A stretch of DNA of 64,000 nucleotides from an uncultured Verrucomicrobia subdivision 3 bacterium (GTDB taxonomy: Bacteria; Verrucomicrobiota; Verrucomicrobiia; Limisphaerales; UBA11358). The notes under the pieces were generated by a model that was given only the letters and a program-made list of their open reading frames with translations, made no database searches and had not been told where the DNA came from. A program made the position numbers and the translations under genes. The DNA is taken from positions 1 to 64,000 of the forward strand of contig CAIOIC010000132.1 in the NCBI GenBank assembly GCA_903858275.1, written 5' to 3'. Below are positions 17,201 through 25,678 of this stretch, piece after piece; the stretch's first letter is position 1; each line of letters begins with the position of its first letter.

Positions 17201-18337
17201 GGCGGCTTTGGTGCATGGGATGGTGTTAATGGTTATTATACCAATGCTGGTCCGGCATCATTGATCCAACAGCAAGCCATGTGGGATGGCAATGACCTGA
17301 CCATCAATACGAATGCGTTTGGTGACGGGCTGCTGGACATCAATGACCTCTACGTCACCTTCCGCCGCTCCCTGGATCCGAGCCTGACATGGTATAAACG
17401 CTATTGGACCAATAACCAATTTGTGGCCGTAACCGCGACCAATCTGGCTTACAACTCCAACAGTCCGCATCTGACCGCCCATGCCGCAGTGGCAGCCAAA
17501 GTTTCCAGCACGAATGATTACCGCCAATCAACCATCAACTTCAGCGCCGGCGACGCGGTGGTGACGGGGAACCAAACCATCCAGATTCCCATCAACGCGC
17601 AGATATTCGGCAGCTATCCCCTGCGGGTGCTGGGCTTGAGCCTCACCGTCGTCCCGCTGGATGGCTCGCCTGCCATCACCACGCCGGTGACCTTTACGCC
17701 GGCGGCCGCTCTCGGCAGCCCGACCATCGAATCACCCAAAGGCGCGGTCAGTTATGCCGCCGCGTGGTTGAATAGCGGCATCAGCGGGCTTACCGGCAAT
17801 GTGCAAATCGGCACGCTCGCAGTGACTTTACCGACAAACGCAACGAGTCTCTCGGCTTATGCTATCCACTTTAACAAGGCGTCTGGTTCACCTAACGGCT
17901 TGGCGGTTTTCCCGAAACAGACGTTGACGGGCCTGATCACCCTGTCCAGTCGCACCAATTCCGGTTACAGCGACGGAATACCGGATTCGTGGCGCCTGCG
18001 CTGGTTCGGCACCACCAACAACATGCTATCCCGCTCCAACGCCTGTCCCACGAGCGACGGCATCAGCAACTGGAAGAAATTCGTGGCCGGGGTTGACCCC
18101 AACACGGCCAACAACTTCCCCAGCGTGAACACCAAGTCGCCCGTTCCGACCGGTTACAACCGATCCATCCACTGGCCAACCGTCAGCGGCAAACAATACG
18201 TGATTGAGCGTTCCACCGGCCTGTTCGCCGGTGACTGGTCCAGCATCCTAACCACCAATGGCACGGGCACGGACATTGAATTTAACGACAACGTCAAAGG
18301 CGGAGCCCACTTCTACCGCGTGCGCATCCTGCCCTGA
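14291..18337 (+). CDS. giant secreted NHL-propeller/Fn3/CHB_HEX_C/dockerin-like protein
   Basis: This 1348-residue protein has an N-terminal hydrophobic segment (AVTTAFICLLSATHLLAMP). Residues about 70-365 contain repeated 'GIAVD.sGN..VAD..NN.V' blades of an NHL-type beta-propeller. A poly-proline linker (IPPPLPPPPPPAAP) leads to an Fn3 domain (about 380-470) and a CHB_HEX_C-type domain (LYFTLDGSDPSS, about 590-675). A cohesin-like or Ig-like stretch follows, with two calcium-loop-like segments, GDFGNTNLDNSD and FGDGLLDINDLY, near residues 922 and 1008. The C-terminus carries a GIPDSWRLRWFG segment of the kind seen in many Verrucomicrobial secreted proteins. It starts 28 bases after pilQ with no terminator between, so it is probably in the pilus operon. 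It may be a surface adhesin or tip protein; this is inference. Confidence 0.8.
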   Translation: MKTATLNRVWRIACRAQVLRAGIAVTTAFICLLSATHLLAMPTVAWLSGGPNTGYLDGIGYVNGDITLEAEYHTPCGIAVDQSGNFILVADRDNNAVRVLQLDINTTATLLTTTNYVPVTNLFNKPVGVAIDNYYNIFVLNYAKGTNGYVIQFDYNGELVATNLTKLTNAAGIALDFSGNIYVTASNRVFKVTPSGVSNVVATIPGATLQGIAVKHTSGLLAVCDSAQNGVYLINPISGVVTTNAGFHGAGDFITVGNTSISNSAKFFQPTGIAATGDGTLIVADYGNNRVKAVRNDGSVTNIYGVKSDYWIDPYKGWMDGKVALPDNYGGVAARQPNGVTIAQDGTVYVTEDYYHIIRKVTGTGLIPPPLPPPPPPAAPTILTITASYVTLNNGQVSLTWTAVPTATNYIVKRSQSSGTESPITTTGGTIFTDTNVINGNTYYYVVSAVNAGGEGPNSAEASIMVPLPPVPDPQIGYVEFPPPLFTSVFHPVSVSGVTFNNDKPIVIIGTTGSHTYYNYSNTPSVINVPDPTSGSPEILEGYADGNYALSPNWTVNQIKPNLGIKAIGMQAGHSNSAVVSALFQFVTANPVINDIGNGAGGFNISDITAGAHLYFTLDGSDPSSTNYAANGDLGVAPASNQWSNVTFPITSNTLFKVRAFKDNYQPSSIVSNLFTLAGTRYTAITFGKPFGEPHSAFVARPGQYFYAPVTLQLLPGFDKMYSLQFNVAVTNGYTNIINGAAIPPVVNGDGINFRSMLMTQVEPAEGLYFPPADGQWYLPIPMLISTNNLGSSVFLNSTNNLLGVGWLYRTGFKYKSSDTNGVVYLDFDTAKQDLINSSIAHDTLFSKAAGVVLAGAYSFHVPAGANIGDQYFIQLGSPSATADGVGAPGANITIAAPALSQAVTVGAPAYVVGDAAPFHWFNAGDFGNTNLDNSDVMQVYQAGILVDVNGNGINMPPTNSDMYLAMDSSGGFGAWDGVNGYYTNAGPASLIQQQAMWDGNDLTINTNAFGDGLLDINDLYVTFRRSLDPSLTWYKRYWTNNQFVAVTATNLAYNSNSPHLTAHAAVAAKVSSTNDYRQSTINFSAGDAVVTGNQTIQIPINAQIFGSYPLRVLGLSLTVVPLDGSPAITTPVTFTPAAALGSPTIESPKGAVSYAAAWLNSGISGLTGNVQIGTLAVTLPTNATSLSAYAIHFNKASGSPNGLAVFPKQTLTGLITLSSRTNSGYSDGIPDSWRLRWFGTTNNMLSRSNACPTSDGISNWKKFVAGVDPNTANNFPSVNTKSPVPTGYNRSIHWPTVSGKQYVIERSTGLFAGDWSSILTTNGTGTDIEFNDNVKGGAHFYRVRILP

Positions 18338-18355
18338 AATTTGCTGAACCCACGG

Positions 18356-18385
18356 CGGCGTGTCTCCAAGACACGCCGTTTTTAT
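18356..18385 (+). terminator. intrinsic terminator of the pilus operon
   Basis: A perfect 10-bp stem CGGCGTGTCT/AGACACGCCG with a 3-base loop is followed directly by TTTTTATTTT. It begins 18 bases after the stop of the giant secreted protein, so transcription of the prepilin-to-propeller gene group most likely ends here. Confidence 0.9.
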
Positions 18386-18991
18386 TTTGAAACAGAGCCG
18401 TTTTGGGAAAAAGCACGACATTCCTTCAGCCAGGAAAGCCGCTCCGAGTTGGAGGAATCTCACGCTTGCGGCTACGAGCATAAAAGAAAAAAATCAGTTA
18501 ACGGAAGTTAGAAGCGAGGCGTCAGGAACCGGTAGGCGGAAAGCAAACCAAAAAAAATCAGGACGGAACTTTTAACCACGAAATACACGGAACACACTTA
18601 ATGGGGGGAAGGAGACCGGGGTTAACCGCCAAGGCGCCATAAGCGCCAAGACCGGAGACCGGTTAAACAATAAAGGCGCAAGGCGGACACCGATTTTCAA
18701 CCCCGAAATACTCGAACCACACGAAAAAAAACACCGGCCCGGCTTTACAATCGCCTTGTAAAAAACTTTCAGCTTCCCCAGCGGGTTTCAGTGCCTGGGT
18801 TTCGGGTATTTAGTGTATTTCGTGGTTAATCTTGTTCCGCCCGTTTCAACATTTAACGCCGAAAGTCCAAGGGACGGGGCCCGACAATCCGGGTGCGCGG
18901 GCAGGCAACCACGCCGGCAGTGGACTACCCACCTTACCCAGCCGACGGGCTGCGGCTCACAGAGCCGCGCACCGAAATCAGGACACTATCC
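18386..18991. other. repeat-rich intergenic region
   Basis: About 600 noncoding bases. TTAACCACGAAATACAC near 18572 is matched in inverted orientation by GTGTATTTCGTGGTTAA at about 18813-18829, and a partial copy (CCCCGAAATACTCGAACCAC) lies between them. The middle holds short GC-rich repeats (AAGGCGCCATAAGCGCC, ACCGGAGACCGGT). The right end carries a half copy of the palindromic repeat described at 6018. ORFs 18360-18575, 18813-19016 and 18832-19092 run through these repeats and are not supported. Confidence 0.65.
18942..18986. repeat. half copy of the 103-bp palindromic repeat
   Basis: The core GACGGGCTGCGGCTCACAG, followed by GCCGCGCACCGAAATCAGGACAC, corresponds to the reverse complement of the left arm of the repeat at 6018-6120 with a few substitutions. 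The opposite arm is replaced by unrelated sequence. It lies just past the stop codon of the DUF971 gene. Confidence 0.8.
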
Positions 18992-19294
18992 TTATTTTGA
19001 ATCCGCCACGCGCTGAAGATAGTCGAAGGAGAAAATCCCCGTATTATGCCCGTCGGCCCAAACCGGCTGGATGGCATAGCCACCGACGCTAACGAACTTC
19101 ACCAGCGCAAACGCATTCGCCGCGTAAGGCTTCGCCGGACTCTGGTAAAGATTGCCAAGAATATCCGTCTCGCCCTTGCAACCAGCGCACGGGCAGGCGC
19201 GGCGCAAATCTTCCATGGGAATAAAATCCTCGCGGCCATCGGCCCACTTGATGGCCAGTTCCGTTCCAATGGGTTGAATGTCGAGCGGTCGCAC
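18992..19294 (-). CDS. DUF971 / gamma-butyrobetaine hydroxylase-like N-terminal domain protein
   Basis: The 100-residue product is a stand-alone DUF971 (GBBH-like N) domain. It has the typical elements [28 protein letters not shown] near residues 14-41, with two close cysteines (CPCAGC), and a closing [25 protein letters not shown]. The last phrase is the family's best-conserved run. In bacteria this small protein is often near Mrp/ApbC iron-sulphur carriers, which suggests a metal or Fe-S link, but no such gene is adjacent here. It is divergent from the NRAMP transporter, 110 bases away, an arrangement consistent with metal homeostasis though not proof of it. Confidence 0.88.
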   Translation of the reverse strand: MRPLDIQPIGTELAIKWADGREDFIPMEDLRRACPCAGCKGETDILGNLYQSPAKPYAANAFALVKFVSVGGYAIQPVWADGHNTGIFSFDYLQRVADSK

Positions 19295-19404
19295 GGCGGC
19301 AGGTTATTTTCAAAGCGGCACGGCGTCCACTCTTTCCGGTTTCATTGACTTATCGGCGGCATTCGCTAACCTGCTTTTCGTTGAAAACTGAAGGCGCCAG
19401 TGAC

Positions 19405-20733
19405 GTGAAGCCGGATTCCCGCAGCGACATTCCCAGCCTGCCGGAATCTTACCGCACGATTCCGGTGCCAAAGACCTTCAGCTTCTGGCGCAAGCTGCTC
19501 GCCTTCTCCGGCCCCGGCTATCTCGTGGCGGTCGGCTACATGGATCCCGGCAACTGGGCAACCGACCTCGCGGGCGGATCGGCTTTCGGCTACACGCTGC
19601 TCTCCGTCATCCTACTTTCAAACCTCATGGCGATCCTGCTGCAATCACTTTGCGCCAAGCTCGGCATCGTCACCGGCCGCGATCTGGCGCAAGCCTGCCG
19701 CGATAGTTACTCCAAACCCGTTGCCTTCATGCTTTGGCTGATGTGTGAAATTGCCATTTGCGCCTGCGATCTCGCGGAAGTCATCGGCTCGGCCATCGCG
19801 CTGAACCTGCTGTTTGGCCTGCCGCTCGTGTGGGGCGTGTGCATCACCGCGCTGGACGTCCTCGTCGTGATGTTTCTCCAAAACAAAGGCTTTCGCTATA
19901 TCGAAGCACTCGTCATTACGCTCATTCTGCTTATCGGCGGCTGTTTCCTGCTGGAAATTATTTTTTCCAAACCTGAATTCGCAGCGGTGTTCGCGGGCTT
20001 CATTCCCAAGACGGAAATCGTCACGAATCCGGCCATGCTGTTCGTCGCCATCGGCATCCTGGGCGCGACGGTGATGCCGCACAATCTCTACCTTCATTCG
20101 TCCATTGTCCAGACGCGCAAATACGAGCAGACGCCCGAAGGCAAGCGCGAAGCCATCAAGTTCGCCACCATTGATTCCACCACCGCGCTGATGTTCGCCC
20201 TGTTCATCAACGCCGCCATCCTCATCGTCTCCGCCGCCACTTTTTACACGAGCGGGCAGCACGACATCGCGGAAATCCAAGATGCCTACAAACTGCTTTC
20301 GCCCACGCTCGGCGTCGGCGTGGCCAGCACGGTTTTCGCCGTCGCTCTGCTCGCTTCCGGCCAGAACTCCACGCTTACCGGCACGCTCGCCGGCCAGATT
20401 GTCATGGAAGGCTTCCTCAACATCCGCCTGCGTCCGTGGTTGCGCCGCCTCATCACCCGGCTCATCGCCATCGTGCCAGCGGTCATTGTCACCGTGATCT
20501 ACGGCGAAAGCGGCACCGCCAAATTGCTCGTCATCAGCCAGGTCATCTTGAGCCTGCAGCTTTCCTTCGCCGTCATCCCGCTCGTCCTGTTCACCAGCGA
20601 CCGCCGCAAGATGGGCGAATTCGTGAATCCACCCTGGATAAAAACCCTTGCATGGCTCGTGGCCGGTGTCATTGTCGTGTTGAACGTAAAGTTCCTTTTG
20701 AATTTTTTTGGCGTCACCGGCGGACAACCTTAA
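19405..20733 (+). CDS. NRAMP-family divalent metal (Mn2+/Fe2+) transporter
   Basis: The track begins at a TTG (19345), but the GTG at 19405, preceded by AAGGCG, gives a more usual N-terminus. The product of about 442 residues has some eleven membrane segments. It carries the two signature metal-binding motifs of the family: [20 protein letters not shown] in TM1 (Asp-Pro-Gly-Asn) and [23 protein letters not shown] in TM6 (Met-Pro-His-Asn). These define proton-coupled MntH-type uptake of Mn2+ or Fe2+. The methionine of MPHN is present, which in NRAMPs selects for transition metals over magnesium. It is followed after seven bases by a universal stress protein, suggesting an operon. No riboswitch is recognisable upstream. 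Confidence 0.92.
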   Translation: MKPDSRSDIPSLPESYRTIPVPKTFSFWRKLLAFSGPGYLVAVGYMDPGNWATDLAGGSAFGYTLLSVILLSNLMAILLQSLCAKLGIVTGRDLAQACRDSYSKPVAFMLWLMCEIAICACDLAEVIGSAIALNLLFGLPLVWGVCITALDVLVVMFLQNKGFRYIEALVITLILLIGGCFLLEIIFSKPEFAAVFAGFIPKTEIVTNPAMLFVAIGILGATVMPHNLYLHSSIVQTRKYEQTPEGKREAIKFATIDSTTALMFALFINAAILIVSAATFYTSGQHDIAEIQDAYKLLSPTLGVGVASTVFAVALLASGQNSTLTGTLAGQIVMEGFLNIRLRPWLRRLITRLIAIVPAVIVTVIYGESGTAKLLVISQVILSLQLSFAVIPLVLFTSDRRKMGEFVNPPWIKTLAWLVAGVIVVLNVKFLLNFFGVTGGQP

Positions 20734-20740
20734 ACCAGCC

Positions 20741-21169
20741 ATGTATAAAAAAATTCTCATCGCCCTGGAAAACGGGCCGGCGGATCAAACCATCCTGCCG
20801 CACGTCGCCGAACTCGCCGCGAAATTTCAATCCGAGCTGCTTCTGCTGCACGTCGCCGACGGCTTTGCCGCACGTTGCTACGAGCAGTTGAAACTGGCCG
20901 AGTCCGAGGAAATCAAGGGCGACCGCGACTACCTGGAAACCGCCGCCCAGGGATTGCGCCAGCAAGGGCTCGCGGTGAAAACGCAACTGGCCATGGGCGA
21001 TCCGCCCGCCGAGATATTGCGGGTGGCCGACGCGGAAAACTGCGATCTGATCGCGATGACCAGCCACGGCCACCGGTTCTTCGGCGACCTGTTTCACGGC
21101 AGCACCATCACCCAGGTGCGCCACCACACGCAAATTCCCCTGCTCGTCCTGCGCGCGAAGAAGAAATAG
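20741..21169 (+). CDS. universal stress protein (UspA family)
   Basis: The start at 20741 (MYKKILIALENGPADQTILPH) is chosen because UspA proteins begin exactly here; the track's extra 11 residues overlap the upstream stop. The 142-residue domain has the Rossmann-like pattern and ends in the nucleotide-binding signature IAMTSHGHRFFGDLFHGSTITQVRHHTQIPLLVLRAKK, containing G-x-x-G-x-x-x-x-G-S with an STITQVRHH extension, so it is probably of the ATP-binding type. It lies seven bases after the NRAMP stop. Coupling of a USP to an NRAMP transporter suggests that it tunes metal uptake or responds to metal or oxidative stress. Confidence 0.88.
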   Translation: MYKKILIALENGPADQTILPHVAELAAKFQSELLLLHVADGFAARCYEQLKLAESEEIKGDRDYLETAAQGLRQQGLAVKTQLAMGDPPAEILRVADAENCDLIAMTSHGHRFFGDLFHGSTITQVRHHTQIPLLVLRAKKK

Positions 21170-21248
21170 TTCTGCCAGCAACCGACATGCGGCACCGGTT
21201 TCACGCAGAGTCGCCGCAGCGGTAAAAGAGAGCGGCGGCGGCGGTGCT

Positions 21249-21638
21249 TTACAATTTGAAATCCGCCGGGCGCTCAACGAAGTGCAGCAGGTTTCCCTCA
21301 CCGTCGGCGAAGAACAAGACTTTTCCGCCACCGGCGGCGGGCCGAACTTCTTCCGTGAACTTCACGCCGCGTGATTCCAGTTCGGCTTTCGCCGCCTCCA
21401 GGGATGGCACGCGGAGCGCGAGATGACGGAAGCCGGCCAGCTTGTTGTTGCCGCGCTCCGGCAAGGGCGCGTCGGCGGGATAGATTTCAAACCAAAGGTT
21501 GGCCAGGGAAATCAGACAGGTGGGCGGATTCTGGCCGTTGTCCCAGACGGCTTGGGCCCCCAGAACGCGCTCATACCAGGTTTTCAATGCGACGGGATCC
21601 GCGGCGGGAATGGCGAGGTGTTCAACATGAATAGTCAT
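21249..21638 (-). CDS. VOC-family (glyoxalase/bleomycin-resistance-like) protein
   Basis: The product, from the ATG at 21638 (MTIHVEHLAIPAADPVALKTWYERVLG), is 129 residues; the 12 upstream residues in the track are not typical. It shows one complete vicinal-oxygen-chelate unit: His-5 of VEHLAI, a beta-alpha repeat, GFRHLALRVPSLEAAKAELESRGVKF and a closing FADGEGNLLHFVERP with the metal-binding Glu. Such proteins bind a divalent metal and act on varied substrates (glyoxalase, dioxygenase, antibiotic binding), so the substrate cannot be named. It is transcribed toward the USP gene. Confidence 0.85.
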   Translation of the reverse strand: MTIHVEHLAIPAADPVALKTWYERVLGAQAVWDNGQNPPTCLISLANLWFEIYPADAPLPERGNNKLAGFRHLALRVPSLEAAKAELESRGVKFTEEVRPAAGGGKVLFFADGEGNLLHFVERPADFKL

Positions 21639-21938
21639 GCGATTTTTATTACACCGCCATAACCCGGCCCGCAACCTTCAAATCGGTTTTTTGAACCACC
21701 CAAAGGCAAATCGCCACATTGAACGCCAGGCCAGCCGGACGGTCAAACGCCAATACGTTGCGGGATTTAATTTTGCCTCATGATCATAGAATTTAAGCGG
21801 TTACGGCGAATAACGGCGGAAGAAGAGCGAGCAAAACGATTGCCGCCGCGTCACTTTTGATTGGACAAACCCCAGTGTTTTCAAGTCTAGTATGGGTTTT
21901 ACATTTTCAGTTAATTTTTAAAATCGAAGAAGCGCCAA
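21639..21938. other. spacer between divergent VOC and DUF2723 genes
   Basis: About 300 bases with no supported gene. A TAGTAT hexamer lies at 21888-21893, 45 bases before the DUF2723 ATG, but no matching -35 sits at 16-18 bases. ORF 21857-22063 is a shadow of the gene that follows. Confidence 0.5.
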
Positions 21939-24900
21939 ATGGAAAAACCGAAATCGAATTCCGCCAAGGGTCCCAAGAGCACCACGGGGAAAAACCAGGA
22001 ACCCGCCAGAGCCGCCACCCCGCCCGCACCGGTGAGGGTGCCACCGCTGTTCCGCAAGAATGACTGGCTAACGGCGGGACTGGTTTTTGGCGTCATCTGG
22101 ATCATTTATCTTTTGACGCTGGCGCCGGAGCTGACCCTGGAAGATTCGGGCGAGCTGTGCACGGCTTCGTATTACGCCGGCATCCCGCATCCGCCGGGCT
22201 ATCCGTTCTGGGCGCTATACAGCTGGTTTTGGACGTGGATTCTCCCGATCGGCAACGTGGCCTGGCGGGTGGAAGTGGGCCAATCGTTTGCCGCCGCGCT
22301 CGGCTGCGGCATGGTGGGGTTGATGGTATCGCGCGGCAGCAGCATGCTCATTGAGGGCATCGAGGAAATCAAAAACATTTCCCGCGGCTGGGAAACCGCC
22401 ATTTGCATGGTATCCGGGTTCGTGGCCGGGACCTTGATGGGCATGGATGGATTCATGTGGAAGGAGTCCGTGGCCATCAACCGCATTTCCCTGTTCGGCG
22501 TCCCCTGGCTGATGGCGGTCATGCTCTTCCTGATGCGCTGGAGCTACGCGCCGCAGCAGCGCCGCTACCTGTATCTGGCCATGCTGTTTTACGGCATCTG
22601 CGCGACGATTCACCAGACGCTGCTCTTGAGCGCCATGGGGGTGGAAATCATCATCGTGCTGGCGCATCCGCGCATCGGCCGCGATTTATTCCTGGGGAAC
22701 TCCTTGATTTATATCGTATGCCTGGTGCTGAAGAGTTCCATCCCAGCGCTGGCGAACATGACGGATGTGGAAGGCGTGCTTTTCCACATGGTGGGATTGG
22801 GATCGATTTTTACCGGCGGCTGGCTGGCGCTAAAAACCCAGGGCGCCGGAACGGAATGGAAAACCCTTTTAGTAATGGGTTTGCTGTGGGTCGCGGGCGT
22901 GTCCTTCTATTTCTACGAGGCGATTTCAGGCATGACGGTTCCGCCCATGCAATGGGGTTACCCGCGCACGGTGGAGGGATTTTTCCACGCGTTGAGCCGC
23001 GGGCAATATGAAACGGCGCGCGGCCTGAATGTGTTTTCCGATCCCAGCCGCTTCATGTTTCAGCTGTGGTATATCGTCCAGGGCTTATCTGAATCCTTTA
23101 GCTGGGTTTACATCTTTGTCGGCCTTTTGCCCTTCCTGTTCCTGCTGAAGATGCACAAGCGGGAGCGCAGCTGGATCATCGGCGTCACCGCCGTGTATAT
23201 TTGCATTTCGGTGCTGCTGGGCATTTTGTTGAACGTCTCGCCCGATCGCCAGTCCTCCGACCTCAACAAGGTTTTCTATACCGCCTCGCACGGACTGTTC
23301 GCCCTGATGATCGGCTACGGTTTAACTTTACTGGCGGCGTATGTGGCGACGCACTACGCGAACTTCCGCCGCTGGGGATTAATGGGCGGGGCCGTGGCCG
23401 TGATCCTGGCGGTTTACTGCCTGCTCGATGCGACGGGCAAACTTTATTACGGCCCCGCGGGTTCCATCAGCCTCTCGCAACTGCCGCAGCACATCGCGAT
23501 GGCGTTTGACAAGGATCAATTTGGCAATCCCGTGTTTGCCAACCTGATCCTGCTCGCCCTGTCGGTCATTTTCATCGCGGCCCTGTTCCTCTACCGCAGC
23601 CGCGGCCCGGTGCTGATTCTCCTCGGGATTTTCCTGATGATGCCCGTCTGCTCCGGCCTGACGCACTGGTATAAGAGCGAGCAGCGCAACCACTGGTTCG
23701 GCTACTGGTTCGGGCACGACATGTTCACGCCGCCGTTCCTGGACACCACCGGCAAGCTGAGCTACGACAACGACCGGCGCGCGGCGCTGCTGAAAGACCC
23801 CAAACAGGCCAAGCAGATCTACCCGGAAATGGCGCGCAATACGGTGCTCTTTGGCGGCACGGATCCCGGCCGTTTCTGCCCGACTTACATCATTTTCTGC
23901 GAGAGCTTCATTCCGCACCGCTGCCAGCCGGCGCAGGATCAAAAATTTGACCGCCGCGATGTATATATCATCACGCAAAACGCGCTGGCCGACGGCACCT
24001 ACCTGAGCTATTTGCGCTCCCAATACAACCGCTCCAAGCAGATTGACCCGCCCTTTTTCAGCCGGCTGTTCAAATATGTTTCCAGCCTGATCCTGGGGGC
24101 CAACAAGTCCGGCAACGTGGTCATGAGCGGCATTGACACCGGCAGTGGCGACTCGGGAAATTCGCTGATTGAAGGCGTGGCCAAGCTGCTTTATTACACG
24201 CTCGATGTACCGTTCACCAAATGGGGCACGCATGTCGAAAAAAAACGCCGGGCCGAAGGGGTTTATCCGCCCAGCGAAATTTACATCCCCTCGCCGGAAG
24301 ATTCGCAAAAATGCTTTGAGAATTACACCCAGGACGTCGCCCGCCGCTCCCAGCTCAATCAACTGCGCCCCGGGGAAGACGTGCGCATTGAAAACGGCCG
24401 CGTCCAGGTTTCCGGCCAGGTGGCCGTGATGAACATCAACGGCCTGCTGTGCAAAGTCATCTTCGACAACTGCCCGACCAATGATTTCTACATTGAGGAA
24501 AGTTTTCCGCTCGAATGGATGTATCCCCACGAAACCCCGTTTGGCATCATCATGAAGATCAACCGGAATCCGGTGACCGAACTTTCCCAGGAGGTCTTTG
24601 ATCTCGATCACAAATTCTGGAGCGATTTCTCCACCCGGCTGTGCGGCAATTGGATCACCTACGACACCACCGTCCAGCAAATCGCCGATTTTTGCGAGCG
24701 GACCTATGTGCGCAACAATTACAAGGGCTATACCGGCGATCGCGCCTTCGTTCGTGACGACGACGCGCAAAAAGCCTTCTCCAAACTGCGCAGCTCCCAG
24801 GCCGGCATGTATGCCTGGCGGCTGGGACAACAATGTCCGCCGGAGTTCCGCCAAAAATCGGCAGCAGCGCAAGCCGCGCTCATCCGCGAAACCGATTTTG

Positions 24901-25574
24901 CCTACAAGCAGGCGTTTACCTTCTGCCCATACAGCCCGGAAGCCGTCTATCGCTACATCAATTTTCTGATGCAATACGGACGTTTTGACGACGCCGTCAT
25001 CGTCGCCAAAACCTGCAAAAAGCTGGATCCCTACAATAATTCCATCACCGAACTCATCCGCCAGCTCGAGGGTTACAAAGCCCAATCCGCCGACCGGACC
25101 CAGGCGATCAACCAGATCAACACGATGGAAGCCATCGCCCGCACCAACCCGAGCAATATCGCCAACCTCCTCACGCTCGGCGGGGCTTATCTGCAAATGC
25201 AGCAGACCAACCGCGCCGCGGAACTTTTTGAGCTGGCGCTGAACAGCCCCGCCATCAAATTTCCGGATGCGGCCGCCATTGCCCAAAGTTTTGCCGGGAT
25301 GGGCAATCTCGGCAAACTGGAGACGGCGCTTCAGAAGCTGGTGGCGTTGGCGCCGGATCAACCCGAGCCACGCTACGACCTGGCCGCGCTGCAGGCCATC
25401 GGCGGGAAAACCGCCGAATCCCTGCAAAATCTTAAAAGCGCGTTGGAAATCAGCGCCAAAAGACTGGCCAGCAACCCCACCGCCAATGATTTGCTGAAAA
25501 CCGCGCGGACCGACCCCCGTTTAACCGCGCTGCGCGCCTTGCCGGAATTTCAAAAACTGGTTCCACCCAAGTAG
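21939..25574 (+). CDS. DUF2723 membrane protein with C-terminal TPR repeats
   Basis: The 1211-residue product opens with a disordered Lys/Pro/Ala-rich tail (residues 1-40). It then runs into a DUF2723/TMEM260-type region with the hallmark LAPELTLEDSGELCTASYYAGIPHPPGYPF near residues 62-89 and about a dozen membrane segments to around residue 560. A long soluble region follows, and the last 250 residues hold tetratricopeptide-like repeats (for example NLLTLGGAYLQMQQTNRAAELFELAL). DUF2723 proteins are thought to be related to lipid-linked-sugar O-mannosyltransferases. A member with a large C-terminal TPR part is the common form in Verrucomicrobia and Bacteroidetes. A donor or acceptor cannot be inferred. 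The 682-residue antisense ORF 23379-25427 is a shadow. Confidence 0.85.
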   Translation: MEKPKSNSAKGPKSTTGKNQEPARAATPPAPVRVPPLFRKNDWLTAGLVFGVIWIIYLLTLAPELTLEDSGELCTASYYAGIPHPPGYPFWALYSWFWTWILPIGNVAWRVEVGQSFAAALGCGMVGLMVSRGSSMLIEGIEEIKNISRGWETAICMVSGFVAGTLMGMDGFMWKESVAINRISLFGVPWLMAVMLFLMRWSYAPQQRRYLYLAMLFYGICATIHQTLLLSAMGVEIIIVLAHPRIGRDLFLGNSLIYIVCLVLKSSIPALANMTDVEGVLFHMVGLGSIFTGGWLALKTQGAGTEWKTLLVMGLLWVAGVSFYFYEAISGMTVPPMQWGYPRTVEGFFHALSRGQYETARGLNVFSDPSRFMFQLWYIVQGLSESFSWVYIFVGLLPFLFLLKMHKRERSWIIGVTAVYICISVLLGILLNVSPDRQSSDLNKVFYTASHGLFALMIGYGLTLLAAYVATHYANFRRWGLMGGAVAVILAVYCLLDATGKLYYGPAGSISLSQLPQHIAMAFDKDQFGNPVFANLILLALSVIFIAALFLYRSRGPVLILLGIFLMMPVCSGLTHWYKSEQRNHWFGYWFGHDMFTPPFLDTTGKLSYDNDRRAALLKDPKQAKQIYPEMARNTVLFGGTDPGRFCPTYIIFCESFIPHRCQPAQDQKFDRRDVYIITQNALADGTYLSYLRSQYNRSKQIDPPFFSRLFKYVSSLILGANKSGNVVMSGIDTGSGDSGNSLIEGVAKLLYYTLDVPFTKWGTHVEKKRRAEGVYPPSEIYIPSPEDSQKCFENYTQDVARRSQLNQLRPGEDVRIENGRVQVSGQVAVMNINGLLCKVIFDNCPTNDFYIEESFPLEWMYPHETPFGIIMKINRNPVTELSQEVFDLDHKFWSDFSTRLCGNWITYDTTVQQIADFCERTYVRNNYKGYTGDRAFVRDDDAQKAFSKLRSSQAGMYAWRLGQQCPPEFRQKSAAAQAALIRETDFAYKQAFTFCPYSPEAVYRYINFLMQYGRFDDAVIVAKTCKKLDPYNNSITELIRQLEGYKAQSADRTQAINQINTMEAIARTNPSNIANLLTLGGAYLQMQQTNRAAELFELALNSPAIKFPDAAAIAQSFAGMGNLGKLETALQKLVALAPDQPEPRYDLAALQAIGGKTAESLQNLKSALEISAKRLASNPTANDLLKTARTDPRLTALRALPEFQKLVPPK

Positions 25575-25619
25575 TCCACCAATTTGAAGTTTCAAACATT
25601 GAGCCGACCGGCTTGCCCG

Positions 25620-25648
25620 TTGCCGGAACTCCGCGGATCTGCTAGTTT
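25620..25648 (+). promoter_or_regulatory. candidate grpE-dnaJ-rsmE promoter
   Basis: TTGCCG is followed after 17 bases by TAGTTT, with TGC just before the -10. The predicted start near 25655 would leave almost no leader for the ATG at 25658 but about 24 bases for the ATG at 25679, which supports the downstream start. No CIRCE element or heat-shock operator was seen. Confidence 0.45.
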
Positions 25649-25678
25649 TCTCACTTAATGTTTGGACGCAAAAAACCT

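Noticed and set aside
18360-19092. Short ORFs in the repeat-rich spacer
   Set aside because: They are translations of repeats and of the DUF971 complement; no conserved family is seen.
19294-19404. Mn-responsive riboswitch upstream of the NRAMP gene
   Set aside because: The 110-base divergent spacer is too short and shows none of the conserved yybP-ykoY elements that I could recognise.
19645-20760. 371-residue ORF on the minus strand
   Set aside because: It is antisense to the NRAMP transporter; the translation is Asp/Glu/His/Gln-rich, as expected for the complement of membrane-protein codons.
23379-25427. 682-residue ORF on the minus strand
   Set aside because: It is antisense to the DUF2723-TPR gene, has a Gly/Arg/Val/His-rich translation without a recognisable domain, and exists because of the strong GC bias at codon position 3 of the real gene.
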